From the NCBI GenBank assembly GCA_021772975.1, contig JAJFKY010000022.1, positions 248,001-312,000 of the forward strand: a stretch of 64,000 bases of DNA, written 5' to 3'. Both the position numbers and the translations under genes were made by a program. Of the stretch, positions 8,025 through 16,351 are shown piece by piece. The DNA is from Gammaproteobacteria bacterium. GTDB taxonomy: Bacteria > Pseudomonadota > Gammaproteobacteria > Xanthomonadales > Wenzhouxiangellaceae. Under the pieces are notes generated by a model. The model worked only from the letters and a program-made list of their open reading frames with translations, was not told the origin of the DNA and did not search any database. Every line of letters starts with the position of its first letter. Position 1 is the stretch's first letter.

Positions 8025-9296
8025 CTAGCTCTCGGTGGCCAATTGACGGATCAGGAACCGCTTGACCGCGGCATTGCTGCTGAGCTGCATCGCCTGCCGC
8101 AGATGATACTGCTGACTCTCCGCGCAACCCAGTTGCCCGGCAACCATTGCCCGGGTGACGTGATAGGGATAATAAGCCTCCAGCCCGCTGCTCTGGCCCA
8201 GTTCATCCAGCGCCCGCCGTGCGCTGTGCGCACCCTCCACATGCAATAGTGCGACTGCTCGGTTAACCGCGATCACCGCGCTGTTTTCCAGCCTCTGCAG
8301 CAACTCATAGCATTCCAGAATTTTATTCCAGTCGGTCGCGGCGTAATCGGGCGCCAGGGTATGGCAGGCACTGATCTCGGCTTCCAGATGGTATTTACTC
8401 AACTCGACGCCCGCTGCCGACAGGCCTAAGTGCCGGACCCCCTGATGAATCAGAACCTGGTCCCACGCGCCGCGATCCTGTTCAGCCAGCAGAATCAGAT
8501 CACCTTCACCGTCCACCCGGGTCGCCAGCCGCGCCGATTGCAGATAAATCAAAGCCAGCAAAGCATGTACCCGTGGGGTGGCCATGCGTGCATGTTCCAG
8601 CAGGCACTGAGCCAGCCGCAGAGCTTCAAAACATAACTCCTGCCGAATCAGTTGATCGCCCTGCGAAGCACCGTAACCTTCATTGAACATCAGATAAATA
8701 ACCTGCAGCACTGAATCCAGCCGGGCCGGCAATTCATCCGCCGCCGGTAGTTCCAGCTCAATCCGCAGCGCGCGTATCTGCCGCTTGGCACGCACCAGCC
8801 GTTGCGCCATGGCTGTCTGTTTCGCCAGAAAAGCCCGCGCGATTTCCGCCACGCTGAAACCCCCGACTGCTTTTAAAGTCAGAGCCACCCGGCTGGCGGC
8901 CGGCAGGTCAGGATGACAGCAGGCAAATACCATCTGCAGCTGATCATCGCTGAATGCTCCGTCGAGCGGCGACGGCGAATCATCAATCAGGCCTTCCAGA
9001 TGCTGGATAACCTGCCGCCGTTTATCAGTCCAGCTTGAATGCCGGCGGATGACATCAATGGCCCGGTTCCTGGCCACCTGGGTCAGCCAGGCGGCAGGGT
9101 TTTTCGGGACACCGGCATACGGCCAGGTTTTCAGCGCTTTCAGCATCGCATCCTGAATCACATCTTCAATCAGATTCAGGTGCTCAAAGCCCAGCACCCG
9201 GATCAGGCTGGCGGTGATCCGTCCGGAACGGTGCCGGAACAGATGATCCACCAGACCGGACAGGTCCGCTGCAGAGTTGCCGCCGGGATCATGCAT
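8025..9296 (-). CDS. ECF42-type RNA polymerase sigma factor with C-terminal TPR-like extension
   Basis: A 423-residue sigma factor, twice the usual ECF length. Region 2 is near the N-terminus (HLNLIEDVIQDAMLKAL, NPAAWLTQVARNRAID), region 4 follows at about residues 115-175 (LPAASRVALTLK, FSVAEIARAFL, a helix-turn-helix), and the remaining 240 or so residues form a helical, repeat-like extension containing the family signature YLMFNEGYGAS. This architecture and the adjacent YCII protein define the ECF42 group, which lacks a classical anti-sigma factor; the extension is thought to control activity. It lies 88 bases downstream of the YCII gene, in one operon driven by the ECF-type promoter at 9800-9826. 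The regulon is unknown. Confidence 0.88.
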   Translation of the reverse strand: MHDPGGNSAADLSGLVDHLFRHRSGRITASLIRVLGFEHLNLIEDVIQDAMLKALKTWPYAGVPKNPAAWLTQVARNRAIDVIRRHSSWTDKRRQVIQHLEGLIDDSPSPLDGAFSDDQLQMVFACCHPDLPAASRVALTLKAVGGFSVAEIARAFLAKQTAMAQRLVRAKRQIRALRIELELPAADELPARLDSVLQVIYLMFNEGYGASQGDQLIRQELCFEALRLAQCLLEHARMATPRVHALLALIYLQSARLATRVDGEGDLILLAEQDRGAWDQVLIHQGVRHLGLSAAGVELSKYHLEAEISACHTLAPDYAATDWNKILECYELLQRLENSAVIAVNRAVALLHVEGAHSARRALDELGQSSGLEAYYPYHVTRAMVAGQLGCAESQQYHLRQAMQLSSNAAVKRFLIRQLATES

Positions 9297-9384
9297 GCTG
9301 TGTCAGGTCGGGAGCAGAGGCCATCAGAATGATTTTAAGCCTGACCTGCAATGACACCCGGGTTTTGCCGCAGCAGCTCGCGGC

Positions 9385-9741
9385 CTAGTCATGCATGGCA
9401 TCAATTTCGCGTACTTCGATGCGGCCACCATACTTCAGATGCGGACATTCCCGGCTGATATTGACGGCGGCAGGGTAGTCGTCCGCTTCCAGCATGAAAT
9501 AACCACCCAATACTTCCTTGGCCTCACTGTATGGTCCGTCGACCACCTGTACCCGGCCGTCCTGAGTGCTGAGGTGCCGGCCGCCTTCATCTTTGAGCTT
9601 CTGGCCACCCAGAAATAGCTTGCGGGCGATCAAATCTTCGCGCCAGGCTGAGTATTCGGCGATCACGCTTTGCATTTCCTCCGCGGAATAACCGCTGAAA
9701 TCGGTCGGTTTGTCGTGCAGCAATAACAAAAATTGAGCCAT
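9385..9741 (-). CDS. YCII/DGPF-domain protein, partner of the ECF42 sigma factor
   Basis: A 118-residue single-domain protein: MAQFLLLLHDKP opening, VVDGPYSEAKEVLGGYFML core containing the DGP(F/Y) signature, and an ECPHLKYGGRIEVREI end. It is typical of the YCII-related proteins encoded beside ECF42 sigma factors. Their biochemical role is unsettled; a YCII relative acts as a dehalogenase or lyase, but that should not be assumed here. ATG 9741 is supported by GAGGA about 9 bases upstream, so a longer reading to 9789 is rejected. Gene order is YCII then sigma, with the shared promoter upstream. Confidence 0.88.
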   Translation of the reverse strand: MAQFLLLLHDKPTDFSGYSAEEMQSVIAEYSAWREDLIARKLFLGGQKLKDEGGRHLSTQDGRVQVVDGPYSEAKEVLGGYFMLEADDYPAAVNISRECPHLKYGGRIEVREIDAMHD

Positions 9742-9799
9742 GATGATGATCCTCGTTAAGTGAGTGTTGCGGTCGGATAGTGACCCCAATCACACTGTA

Positions 9800-9826
9800 G
9801 ACGAAACAGTATTACCAGATTCGACA
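9800..9826 (-). promoter_or_regulatory. Putative ECF42-dependent promoter of the YCII-sigma operon
   Basis: On the minus strand a -35 element TGTCGA (plus-strand 9821-9826) is followed after exactly 17 bases by CGTC (9800-9803). From what I recall of characterised ECF42 regulons, target promoters carry TGTCGA at -35 and CGA/TC at -10, so this fits closely. Transcription would start near 9793, about 50 bases before the YCII ATG. It implies an autoregulated operon. Confidence 0.65.
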
Positions 9827-9928
9827 AACCCCGGTACTATCGGATCGCACCTGGCCGGCCAGCTGGCTTGAGAAAAGCCCTGGCGACAACCACTTGATAG
9901 CTATTGAATTCGCCAGCATCATACCCGT

Positions 9929-10480
9929 ATGTACAGTCACGCCAGCACACCGGTTAAATTTGAACGCGATTGCGCGGTGGTGATGATTCCATCCGGGGAA
10001 GAAGTCACCATGCCAGCCGGCGCCATCGGCTATATCACTCAATCACTGGGGGGTAGTTTTACGGTATTTGTTGATGGCAACCTGTTCCGGGTGTCAGGCC
10101 AGGACGGCGATGCCATCGGCAAGGATATCCAGCCCCCGCCGACGCTGCCGGAAGGCGCCACCAAAGACGATCTTGAATCGCTGATCTGGCACCAGCTGGG
10201 AACCTGTTTCGATCCGGAAATTCCAGTCAGCATTGTCGAACTGGGTCTGATTTACCGCTGTGAACTGCAACCCCCTGACGCGGATGGACATGAGGTTGAG
10301 GTGGAAATGACCCTGACCGCGCCCGGCTGCGGCATGGGCGATATTCTGGTGGCGGATGTGCGCGATAAACTGGAGATGATCCCCACCATCAAGCGCGCCC
10401 ATGTCGAGCTGACCTTTGAACCACCCTGGAACATTCAGATGATGAGTGAAACGGCCAAACTTGAAACCGGGATGCTGTAA
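9929..10480 (+). CDS. sufT: SufT family Fe-S cluster assembly protein (DUF59/MIP18)
   Basis: A 183-residue protein with an N-terminal beta-rich segment (residues 1-70) and a DUF59 domain: FDPEIPVSIVELGLIYR, then MTLTAPGCGMGDILVADV with the conserved family cysteine, then VELTFEPPWN. The two-part layout matches stand-alone SufT, a maturation factor for Fe-S proteins. It is not within a suf operon here but sits near the bfd/bfr iron genes. It is divergent from the YCII operon over about 190 bases. ATG 9929 has no obvious Shine-Dalgarno sequence, so the start is less certain than the function. Confidence 0.85.
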   Translation: MYSHASTPVKFERDCAVVMIPSGEEVTMPAGAIGYITQSLGGSFTVFVDGNLFRVSGQDGDAIGKDIQPPPTLPEGATKDDLESLIWHQLGTCFDPEIPVSIVELGLIYRCELQPPDADGHEVEVEMTLTAPGCGMGDILVADVRDKLEMIPTIKRAHVELTFEPPWNIQMMSETAKLETGML

Positions 10481-10548
10481 CCACCCACTCAGGCTGTATC
10501 TGGACTGCCCGGATGGTAGAATCCGGCGGGAATAATACAGGACCCAGC

Positions 10549-10977
10549 ATGCTTTGGATCAAAGCCTTACATCTTATCGCCGTCATTTCCTGGCTGGCGG
10601 AATTACTTTATCTGCCCCGCCTGTTTGTGAATTGGACGGAAGTCTCCGATCAGGCTACCCGGCAACGCCTGGTGCTGATGATGCAGCGGCTGCAAAAACT
10701 GGGCCACGTGGCCATGACGCTGGCCCTGCTGTTTGGCGGCTGGCTGCTGATCAGCTGGATAGGCGCCGTGGACGGTTATTTTGGCCAGGGCTGGTTACAC
10801 GTTAAACTGCTGCTGGTCGCCGGACTGATCAGCTATCAGATTTACTGTGGCAGGATCACGCGCGGACTGGCCGCCGGCCGCAATCGTCGCTCGGCAGGCT
10901 GGTATCGCTGGTTTAACGAAGCCCCCGCCGTGCTGATGATTGGAATTGTCCTGCTGGTAGTGGTTAAACCGTTTTAA
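10549..10977 (+). CDS. hemJ: HemJ-like protoporphyrinogen IX oxidase (CopD-related membrane protein)
   Basis: A 142-residue membrane protein with about four hydrophobic helices. It carries the HemJ signature: KALHLIAVISW followed by LYLPRLFV in helix 1, a conserved HVKLLL segment, and FNEAPAVLMI in the last helix. HemJ oxidises protoporphyrinogen IX to protoporphyrin IX in heme synthesis, and the conserved His in helix 1 and Lys in HVK are characteristic. ATG 10549 has AGGA upstream (ACAGGACCC), giving a start right before helix 1. It follows sufT by 68 bases and precedes a multiheme cytochrome, a heme-related context. Confidence 0.85.
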   Translation: MLWIKALHLIAVISWLAELLYLPRLFVNWTEVSDQATRQRLVLMMQRLQKLGHVAMTLALLFGGWLLISWIGAVDGYFGQGWLHVKLLLVAGLISYQIYCGRITRGLAAGRNRRSAGWYRWFNEAPAVLMIGIVLLVVVKPF

Positions 10978-11020
10978 ACAATATAACGAAATTATCAACA
11001 GCTTTGGTCAAGAGCTTTTC

Positions 11021-11034
11021 AGGAGAGTAGTTTG
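11021..11034 (+). promoter_or_regulatory. Shine-Dalgarno that fixes a TTG start for the multiheme cytochrome
   Basis: AGGAGAG at 11021-11027 sits 4 bases before TTG 11032-11034. The reading frame then gives MRKYIRSRLL, a typical signal-peptide n-region, and no ATG in this frame gives a better start. Confidence 0.6.
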
Positions 11035-12768
11035 CGGAAATATATTCGAAGCCGTTTATTGCCGGTAAGCCTATTGTGCGCCGCCGTTCTGCCGTGGAGC
11101 GCACAAGCGGATATCAGCGGTTTGGTACTGAATAATAACGGTCTGGCTGGAGTCGAGGGCGCGATGGTGCGTGTTCAGAACGATCTGACCTCGCCGGTAG
11201 CCATTACGGCGGCGGATGGCAGTTTTACTCTGCCGGTCAACCCGGCCGCCAGTGTCGTCATCACCGCCAGCGTTGTCTATGATGCCAACGCCGCGGAGAA
11301 CTTCCCTATTGAGCAGCAAACCGCCGTCAATGGTGATACCGGTGTGCTGTTTCTGCTGCAGCCGCTACCTGCTGATAACCCTGCCTATCAACCACCTCAG
11401 CCCGAGTTCAGCTGTCAGGTCTGTCACGATGAACAAGTCACGCAATGGCAACAGAGCAACCATGCCGAAGCCGCCACCAATGTCTGGGTGCGCGATTTGT
11501 TCTCCGGTGACGGCACCCCCGGCGGCGGTGCGGGTTTTGTCTTCACCGAGACCCATGATCCGGGCGAAACCGGATTCTGCGCCACCTGCCACACACCGCT
11601 GGCCGATGTGTTTGATCCGGGCAATGTGATGCTCAATGAGGTCACGCAACCCGGCGCACTGGCCGGAGTGCAGTGTCTTGCCTGCCATCAGATTGATGAA
11701 GTTAACGAGAATGTCTCGGCACTCGCCCATCTGGGCAACAGCTCCTATCGCTTCCCGGACGAAGCGCCGACCGAGCTGTTTGTGTGGGGTCCGCTGCCGG
11801 ATGCCGGTTTTGCCATCATGAATGCCATGCACGCGCCGATTTTTACCGAATCGCGCTTCTGCGCCAGCTGCCATGAATATAACAACCCTTTCACCGGCGC
11901 GCCCGGTCAGAATACTTACACGGAATGGACCAACTCGCCATTTGCGGTACCCGGCCCGGACTTTGCCGGCTGTCAGGATTGTCATATGCCGGAAGCCGAC
12001 GCACCCGGCCCGATCAGCAATATCGGCGGACAACCGATCCGGCCGGCTGAGCAGCGGCACAATCACGAGTTTGTCGGCACCACGCCACAAATGCTGGCCG
12101 ATAATCTTGACCTGACGCTGACCGCGGTAGCTGTTGATGATGAACTGGTGGTCACCGCCAGCGTCACCAATATGGCCGGGCATAATTTCCCGACCGGTGT
12201 CTCGATTCGCAATGCCCTGCTGCATGTCAGCGCTGAGTCCAATGGCACTCCGCTGGTCCAGACTGCCGGCCCGACCATATTTGAATTCGCCGACGACGAT
12301 GTGCCGGGTACACAGCCGGGTGATCTGGGCGGCCAGCCCGGCAAAGGTTTCGCGCGCGTATTACAGGGCCAGATTAACGATCAGGGTCCGGTGGTTTCAC
12401 CGGTGCTGTTCATTGACGCCCAGAGCGTGCTGCTGGACACCCGCATTCCCAGCGGGGCCACGGATGTCAGCGAAATCCGGTTCGACTTAAGCAGTGTTCC
12501 GCAAAACTCCGAAGTTGAGGTCAACGCGGAGCTTCGCTGGCGGCGCGCCTGGCGGGCTTTGGCGGTGACCAAAAACTGGACCACCAGCGCTCACGATGAC
12601 GGCCCGGTGGAAATACTGGCCGCCAATCAGCAATTGACCCTGATTGCCGGAACCGGCCTGCTGCTGGGACCGGTGGCAGTACCCGCACTGGGCAGCTGGG
12701 CGGTGCTGGTATTGTTTGTGCTGATGTTACTGGTGGGTGCTCTGCGGCACAGCATAATCATTAAGTAG
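11032..12768 (+). CDS. Exported five-heme c-type cytochrome with a regulatory-like Ig fold and IPTL-CTERM-like tail
   Basis: A 578-residue protein, not recognised as a named cytochrome. In order: signal peptide (about 1-26); a carboxypeptidase-regulatory-like beta domain (28-110; ISGLVLNNNGLAGVEGAMV is the usual repeat opening); five CXXCH heme motifs at about 128, 183, 215, 277 and 314; a beta-rich domain (about 350-530) with HNFPTGVSIRN, as in tetraheme cytochrome c554-type proteins; then a C-terminal tail VPALGSWAVLVLFVLMLL ending in basic residues. The tail resembles IPTLxxWG-CTERM sorting signals, known from exosortase H systems, which would anchor it in the envelope. It uses a TTG start. 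It may accept or donate electrons in the periplasm or at the outer surface. Confidence 0.75.
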   Translation: MRKYIRSRLLPVSLLCAAVLPWSAQADISGLVLNNNGLAGVEGAMVRVQNDLTSPVAITAADGSFTLPVNPAASVVITASVVYDANAAENFPIEQQTAVNGDTGVLFLLQPLPADNPAYQPPQPEFSCQVCHDEQVTQWQQSNHAEAATNVWVRDLFSGDGTPGGGAGFVFTETHDPGETGFCATCHTPLADVFDPGNVMLNEVTQPGALAGVQCLACHQIDEVNENVSALAHLGNSSYRFPDEAPTELFVWGPLPDAGFAIMNAMHAPIFTESRFCASCHEYNNPFTGAPGQNTYTEWTNSPFAVPGPDFAGCQDCHMPEADAPGPISNIGGQPIRPAEQRHNHEFVGTTPQMLADNLDLTLTAVAVDDELVVTASVTNMAGHNFPTGVSIRNALLHVSAESNGTPLVQTAGPTIFEFADDDVPGTQPGDLGGQPGKGFARVLQGQINDQGPVVSPVLFIDAQSVLLDTRIPSGATDVSEIRFDLSSVPQNSEVEVNAELRWRRAWRALAVTKNWTTSAHDDGPVEILAANQQLTLIAGTGLLLGPVAVPALGSWAVLVLFVLMLLVGALRHSIIIK

Positions 12769-12859
12769 GTCGACTTAGGCGCAGCCGTAAACCGACCAAG
12801 GATGGTGAAAATGCGGCTTACGAACCCGCGGTTCCAAGCCTGCCTGCTGCTCTAAAGTC

Positions 12860-12879
12860 AGCCTGGTATATGCCAGGCT
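12860..12879. terminator. Stem-loop between convergent cytochrome and cysQ genes
   Basis: AGCCTGG (12860-12866) and CCAGGCT (12873-12879) form a perfect 7-bp stem with a 6-nt loop, 9 bases beyond the cysQ stop and about 90 beyond the cytochrome stop. It is positioned to serve both convergent transcripts but lacks a strong T-run on either strand. Confidence 0.4.
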
Positions 12880-12888
12880 ATGTACGGC

Positions 12889-13713
12889 TTAAATCGCCGG
12901 CCACTTTTGCGCCGGATCGGCGACCACCAGAAACTCCGGATTCAAAATCGATTCCTTGTGGTTATAGCTGAGCGGCTCGCCGCCGGCCACCAGCACCTGA
13001 CCACCGGCCTGCTCGACCACACACTGGGCCGCGGCGGTATCCCATTCCGAGGTCGGACCCAGGCGCGGATACAAATCAGCATTGCCTTCCGCCACATGAC
13101 AGAATTTCAAGGAACTGCCGCAGGCCAGGCGCTGATGTGGCGGCAGCTGATCCAGATACTGCTGCAGCGCTGCATTCACATGCGAGCGGCTGGCGACCAC
13201 CACCGGTTTGACGGGCGCGGGGCGGCGGGTCTGAATCGCGGCCGAACCGAGTTGCTCGAGGGTATCGATAGCCCGGCCTAAGTCCTTCAGCTCGGCGCGT
13301 CTTGCTCCGAAGCCTTCGGCCGCAAACCAGACTTTGCTCAGCACTGGCGCCAGTACCACTGACAATACCGGACGATGATCATCTATCAACGCGATATTAA
13401 CCGTGAACTCGCCGTTGCGCTTGATAAACTCCTTGGTGCCATCCAAGGGATCCACCAGCCAGTAGCGCTGCCACTGCTGACGGGTGGCCCAGTCAATATC
13501 GGCGGACTCCTCCGACAGCACCGGCCAATCCGGAGTCAGTTTTCGCAGCCCATCAACGATGCTGTGATGACTGGCCAGATCAGCTTGAGTCAGAGGACTG
13601 CTGTCATCCTTATGCTGCACCGCGAAGTCCGATTCATAGACCTGCAGAATAGCGCGCGCCGCCTGCCGGGAAATATCGATAACCGGCACCAGCAAGTGAG
13701 TAAGATCAGGCAT
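12889..13713 (-). CDS. cysQ: 3'(2'),5'-bisphosphate nucleotidase
   Basis: Inositol-monophosphatase-fold enzyme of 274 residues that hydrolyses PAP (and PAPS), by-products of sulfate assimilation, to AMP. Metal-site motifs are present: SEES near residue 65, DPLDGTKEF near 86, and a downstream SEWDTAAAQ. KEF after DPLDGT and the GSSLKFC stretch are typical of CysQ. ATG 13713 has a strong AGGAG 8 bases upstream; a 33-codon N-terminal extension is therefore rejected. Its start overlaps the end of nudE by 8 bases. It is the last gene of the operon that begins with gspG. Confidence 0.92.
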   Translation of the reverse strand: MPDLTHLLVPVIDISRQAARAILQVYESDFAVQHKDDSSPLTQADLASHHSIVDGLRKLTPDWPVLSEESADIDWATRQQWQRYWLVDPLDGTKEFIKRNGEFTVNIALIDDHRPVLSVVLAPVLSKVWFAAEGFGARRAELKDLGRAIDTLEQLGSAAIQTRRPAPVKPVVVASRSHVNAALQQYLDQLPPHQRLACGSSLKFCHVAEGNADLYPRLGPTSEWDTAAAQCVVEQAGGQVLVAGGEPLSYNHKESILNPEFLVVADPAQKWPAI

Positions 13714-14260
13714 GTTGCAACTCCTTTTGCAAATAATCACGCACCAGATACAAAGCCGCCAGACTGCGTCCTTCGCTGCAGTCCTCACGCTGACTGAGTG
13801 CGTAGAGGTCATCCAGTGACCACGGTATCACTTCAATCGGTTCCGGTTCATCGCCTTCCAGCCGCTGCGCATACAGATCGCGGGCCAGCACCACATGCGT
13901 GCGATGCGCCATGTAGCCGGGTGCCAGTGTCAGGCTGGTGATTTCAGTCAATGAACGCGCTCCATAACCGGTTTCTTCCATTAGCTCGCGGTTCGCGCCA
14001 GCCAGTATCGTTTCATCTTTTTCCAATCGTCCCTTGGGCAGCGCCAGCTCGTAGCGATGCGTGCCGCAGGCGTATTCGCGGATCAACAGCACCTGGCCAT
14101 CTGCCCGGATGGCGACAATCAGCACCGCGCCAACCGCTCTCCCCAGCAGACGCTCGTAGCGGCGTTCCACGCCGTTGGAAAAGCGTAAATCAAGCTGTTC
14201 CACCTTGAACAGCTGGCTGTCAGCTACCTGGCGGTGGAGTATTTCGGGTAATTTTGGCAT
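13706..14260 (-). CDS. nudE: ADP compounds hydrolase NudE (Nudix)
   Basis: A 184-residue Nudix hydrolase, acting on ADP-ribose, Ap3A, NADH and similar ADP compounds. The complete Nudix box is seen as GRLEKDE...RELMEETGYG (about residues 76-98), preceded by YELALPKG and followed by LAPGYMAHRTHVVLARDL, which distinguish NudE from other Nudix groups. Its ATG overlaps the stop of the upstream gene by one base (TGATG), and its end overlaps cysQ by 8 bases. nudE next to cysQ is a common gammaproteobacterial pair, both dealing with toxic nucleotide by-products. Confidence 0.92.
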   Translation of the reverse strand: MPKLPEILHRQVADSQLFKVEQLDLRFSNGVERRYERLLGRAVGAVLIVAIRADGQVLLIREYACGTHRYELALPKGRLEKDETILAGANRELMEETGYGARSLTEITSLTLAPGYMAHRTHVVLARDLYAQRLEGDEPEPIEVIPWSLDDLYALSQREDCSEGRSLAALYLVRDYLQKELQHA

Positions 14261-15045
14261 CAGGTGTTTTTCAGTTCAGTCAGAATTTTTTGGTGCAGCT
14301 CGGCATTGGCGGCAGCCAGCACCGAACGGGTCCGCAGATTGATCGGCTGTCCGTCCAGATCGGTAAATATCCCGCCTGCTTCCTGCACCAGCACACTGAG
14401 GGCGGCAATATCCAGAATATTCACATCCGATTCAAGCACCGCATCCAATTGCCCGGCTGCCAGGCGATGATAATGATAGTAATCGCCATAGCCGCGGATT
14501 CGGTTGCATTGACTCAGCAGTCTGCCATAGGCAGGCCAGGCAACCGGATCTTTCGCGAGCGTGGCCAGATTGCCGGAAGATAACCGGCAATCGCGCAGTT
14601 CGGTGACCGTACTGGTGTGGATGGATTGATCATTCAACCATGCGCCCTGATCGACGGCTGCCCAGGCCAACTCGTTCAGCGCCGGCGCATGTGACACCCC
14701 CAGTAGCAGCTGCTGGTGCTGTCGCAAGGCAATCTGAATGGACCAGAAAGGCAAACCGGCCAGCCAGCTTTTGGTGCCATCAATGGGGTCCAGCAACCAC
14801 AGGTAGTCGCTATCGACCGCGTCATCACGGCCATATTCCTCACCCCAGATCGCATGTCCTGGAAAAGCCTTGCCGAGCTGTTCGCGCAATACCAGCTCGG
14901 CTTCGCGATCAGCGGCGGTCACCGGGCTGTCGTCCGATTTGCGTTCCACCGTGGTCACGCCGGGTGTATGCCGGGCGATGGCACGGCCTGCATCCAGCGC
15001 AGCCTGTCTGGCCACCTGCAGCAAGCTGGTGATGGATGCACTCAT
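14260..15045 (-). CDS. Inositol-monophosphatase-family histidinol-phosphatase-like enzyme
   Basis: A 261-residue IMPase-fold phosphatase. Metal ligands appear in WGEEYG, LLDPIDGTKSW (near 86) and VNILDIAALSVLVQEAGG. The FWSIQIAL segment after the DPIDGT motif and the substrate-loop sequence RGYGDYYHY resemble HisN-type histidinol-phosphatases more than SuhB, so hydrolysis of histidinol phosphate is the best guess, at moderate confidence. ATG 15045 overlaps the gspN stop (TGATG); a TTG one codon upstream is less likely. It is the first of three non-secretion genes trailing the gsp operon, and a second IMPase-fold gene (cysQ) lies just beyond nudE. Confidence 0.75.
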   Translation of the reverse strand: MSASITSLLQVARQAALDAGRAIARHTPGVTTVERKSDDSPVTAADREAELVLREQLGKAFPGHAIWGEEYGRDDAVDSDYLWLLDPIDGTKSWLAGLPFWSIQIALRQHQQLLLGVSHAPALNELAWAAVDQGAWLNDQSIHTSTVTELRDCRLSSGNLATLAKDPVAWPAYGRLLSQCNRIRGYGDYYHYHRLAAGQLDAVLESDVNILDIAALSVLVQEAGGIFTDLDGQPINLRTRSVLAAANAELHQKILTELKNT

Positions 15046-15776
15046 CAATACTGCCCGGACAGTCTCAGGGTACTGCTGCCATCCGGGTTCAGCTGACCCA
15101 GCAGCGCGAGCTGACGGCGCAACTCATCGCGTCCGAAACCGGCGCGCAAATTCAGTTCCAGAGCATAATGATCGGCCGCCAGGATGCCCTTCCCGGTCAG
15201 CAGCACGTCCCCGGAGTTGTTGTTGGTCAGATTGATCGCTGTCTCCTGTTGTTGCGGTTGCGCGGCAATATCCACCTGGCCCAGATCCAGCGCCACGCCG
15301 CCGGATAATCTTGCCTGATGCCAGATGATATGCCCGGTCAGATTTAAGCGCTGATTCTGGACCGCCCGCACCTCACTTAGATTAAACACCAGTTCGCCTT
15401 CCAGTCTTACTGCCTGCATAACCGGCGGCAATTGAGCAGCCTGCCACTGACCGGCCAGCTGGCGGAATACCACCTGATTCTGGTTACCCAGCAAGGTCGA
15501 CAGACTGATGGTGGAGCGGACTTCATTGAGCCCATCGCCCAGCCGGAATTTTACCGCATCCGGAAACTGATAGCGCCAGCTGAGCTGACCGCGTGGTTGG
15601 TCATACCAGGTCACCAGCGCCGCCTGACCGGACCACCACTGGCCGCTGATGCCGTCGATCCGCAAAGCCGGCGGCAAGCGTTCCGCCCGAATCAGCAGCT
15701 TGGCGGGCAAAGCCGCCGCCAGCATCAGCAATAGCAGCACCAGGCCCAGCAGACTGAAGGCAAGCTTTTTAAACAT
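15045..15776 (-). CDS. gspN: Type II secretion system protein N
   Basis: A 243-residue inner-membrane protein with one N-terminal membrane segment (LAFSLLGLVLLLLMLAAALP) and a large beta-rich periplasmic part. It shows the GspN-typical early motif ISGQWWSGQA followed by LSWRYQF, and a C-terminal NPDGSSTLRLSGQY. GspN is an accessory component of the type II secretion inner-membrane platform. ATG 15776 puts the membrane segment at the very N-terminus. There is a 107-base gap after gspM, the largest inside this operon, and a 1-base overlap with the next gene. Confidence 0.85.
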   Translation of the reverse strand: MFKKLAFSLLGLVLLLLMLAAALPAKLLIRAERLPPALRIDGISGQWWSGQAALVTWYDQPRGQLSWRYQFPDAVKFRLGDGLNEVRSTISLSTLLGNQNQVVFRQLAGQWQAAQLPPVMQAVRLEGELVFNLSEVRAVQNQRLNLTGHIIWHQARLSGGVALDLGQVDIAAQPQQQETAINLTNNNSGDVLLTGKGILAADHYALELNLRAGFGRDELRRQLALLGQLNPDGSSTLRLSGQY

Positions 15777-15883
15777 ACCTGTTCCGTTCAATGGTTGTCC
15801 CGCTGACCCTCGACCGCTCACCATACTGAACACTGCCGGCCAAAGAATCCGCGGCAGATAGCAAGCCAGGGATGGCCGGAGAC

Positions 15884-16351
15884 TTAACCGGCACTGATTT
15901 CCAAACGAACATTAACCAGGCCGCTATCGTCGGCCCGGCTGGCATTGAGCTGCGAGGCAAACACTGAATATTGATTGGCGACCTGCACCAGCCAGCCAGC
16001 CAGTTGATCAAAAGAGGCTTCCCGCAGCCAGATCCGCACCTGCCCCTGATCACCGGGCTCAATTCGCTCGATTGCGGCGGCCATGCCGGCAGCCCGGAGG
16101 GTTTCATCCGCCAGCCGCAATAATGATTTGCCGGCTGGCAGGCCATTGCTGCTGGTGCCTTGATTAATGACCTGGGGACGTATCTGCTGCAGCCACAATG
16201 CGGTGGACTGCTGCTCAGCCAGTTGCTGACGCAGTGCCGCGCGTGACTGCTGTAATGGTTGCCACACAAAAGCCCACAGCAGCATCACCGCGACGGCTAT
16301 CGCCCCATACAGCAGCACCTTACGCTGACGTTGATTATTCGTTGCCGCCAT
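15884..16351 (-). CDS. gspM: Type II secretion system protein M
   Basis: A 155-residue bitopic inner-membrane protein: short basic cytoplasmic tail, membrane helix (about residues 13-30), a heptad-like stretch (RAALRQQLAEQQSTALWLQ), and a ferredoxin-like periplasmic domain ending SGLVNVRLEI. GspM stabilises GspL and links the assembly platform to the pseudopilus. Assignment relies on topology, size and position directly after gspL, with which it overlaps by one base (TGATG). Confidence 0.87.
   Translation of the reverse strand: MAATNNQRQRKVLLYGAIAVAVMLLWAFVWQPLQQSRAALRQQLAEQQSTALWLQQIRPQVINQGTSSNGLPAGKSLLRLADETLRAAGMAAAIERIEPGDQGQVRIWLREASFDQLAGWLVQVANQYSVFASQLNASRADDSGLVNVRLEISAG

Noticed and set aside
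9587-9793. Alternative longer start for the YCII protein at 9789 and a separate small frame
   Set aside because: GAGGA 9 bases before the ATG at 9741 and the conserved MAQFLLLLHD opening support the shorter form; an upstream start would also run into the presumed transcript leader.
11365-12225. A 286-codon minus-strand frame across the multiheme cytochrome
   Set aside because: The plus strand has five CXXCH motifs in frame; the minus frame has no family signal.
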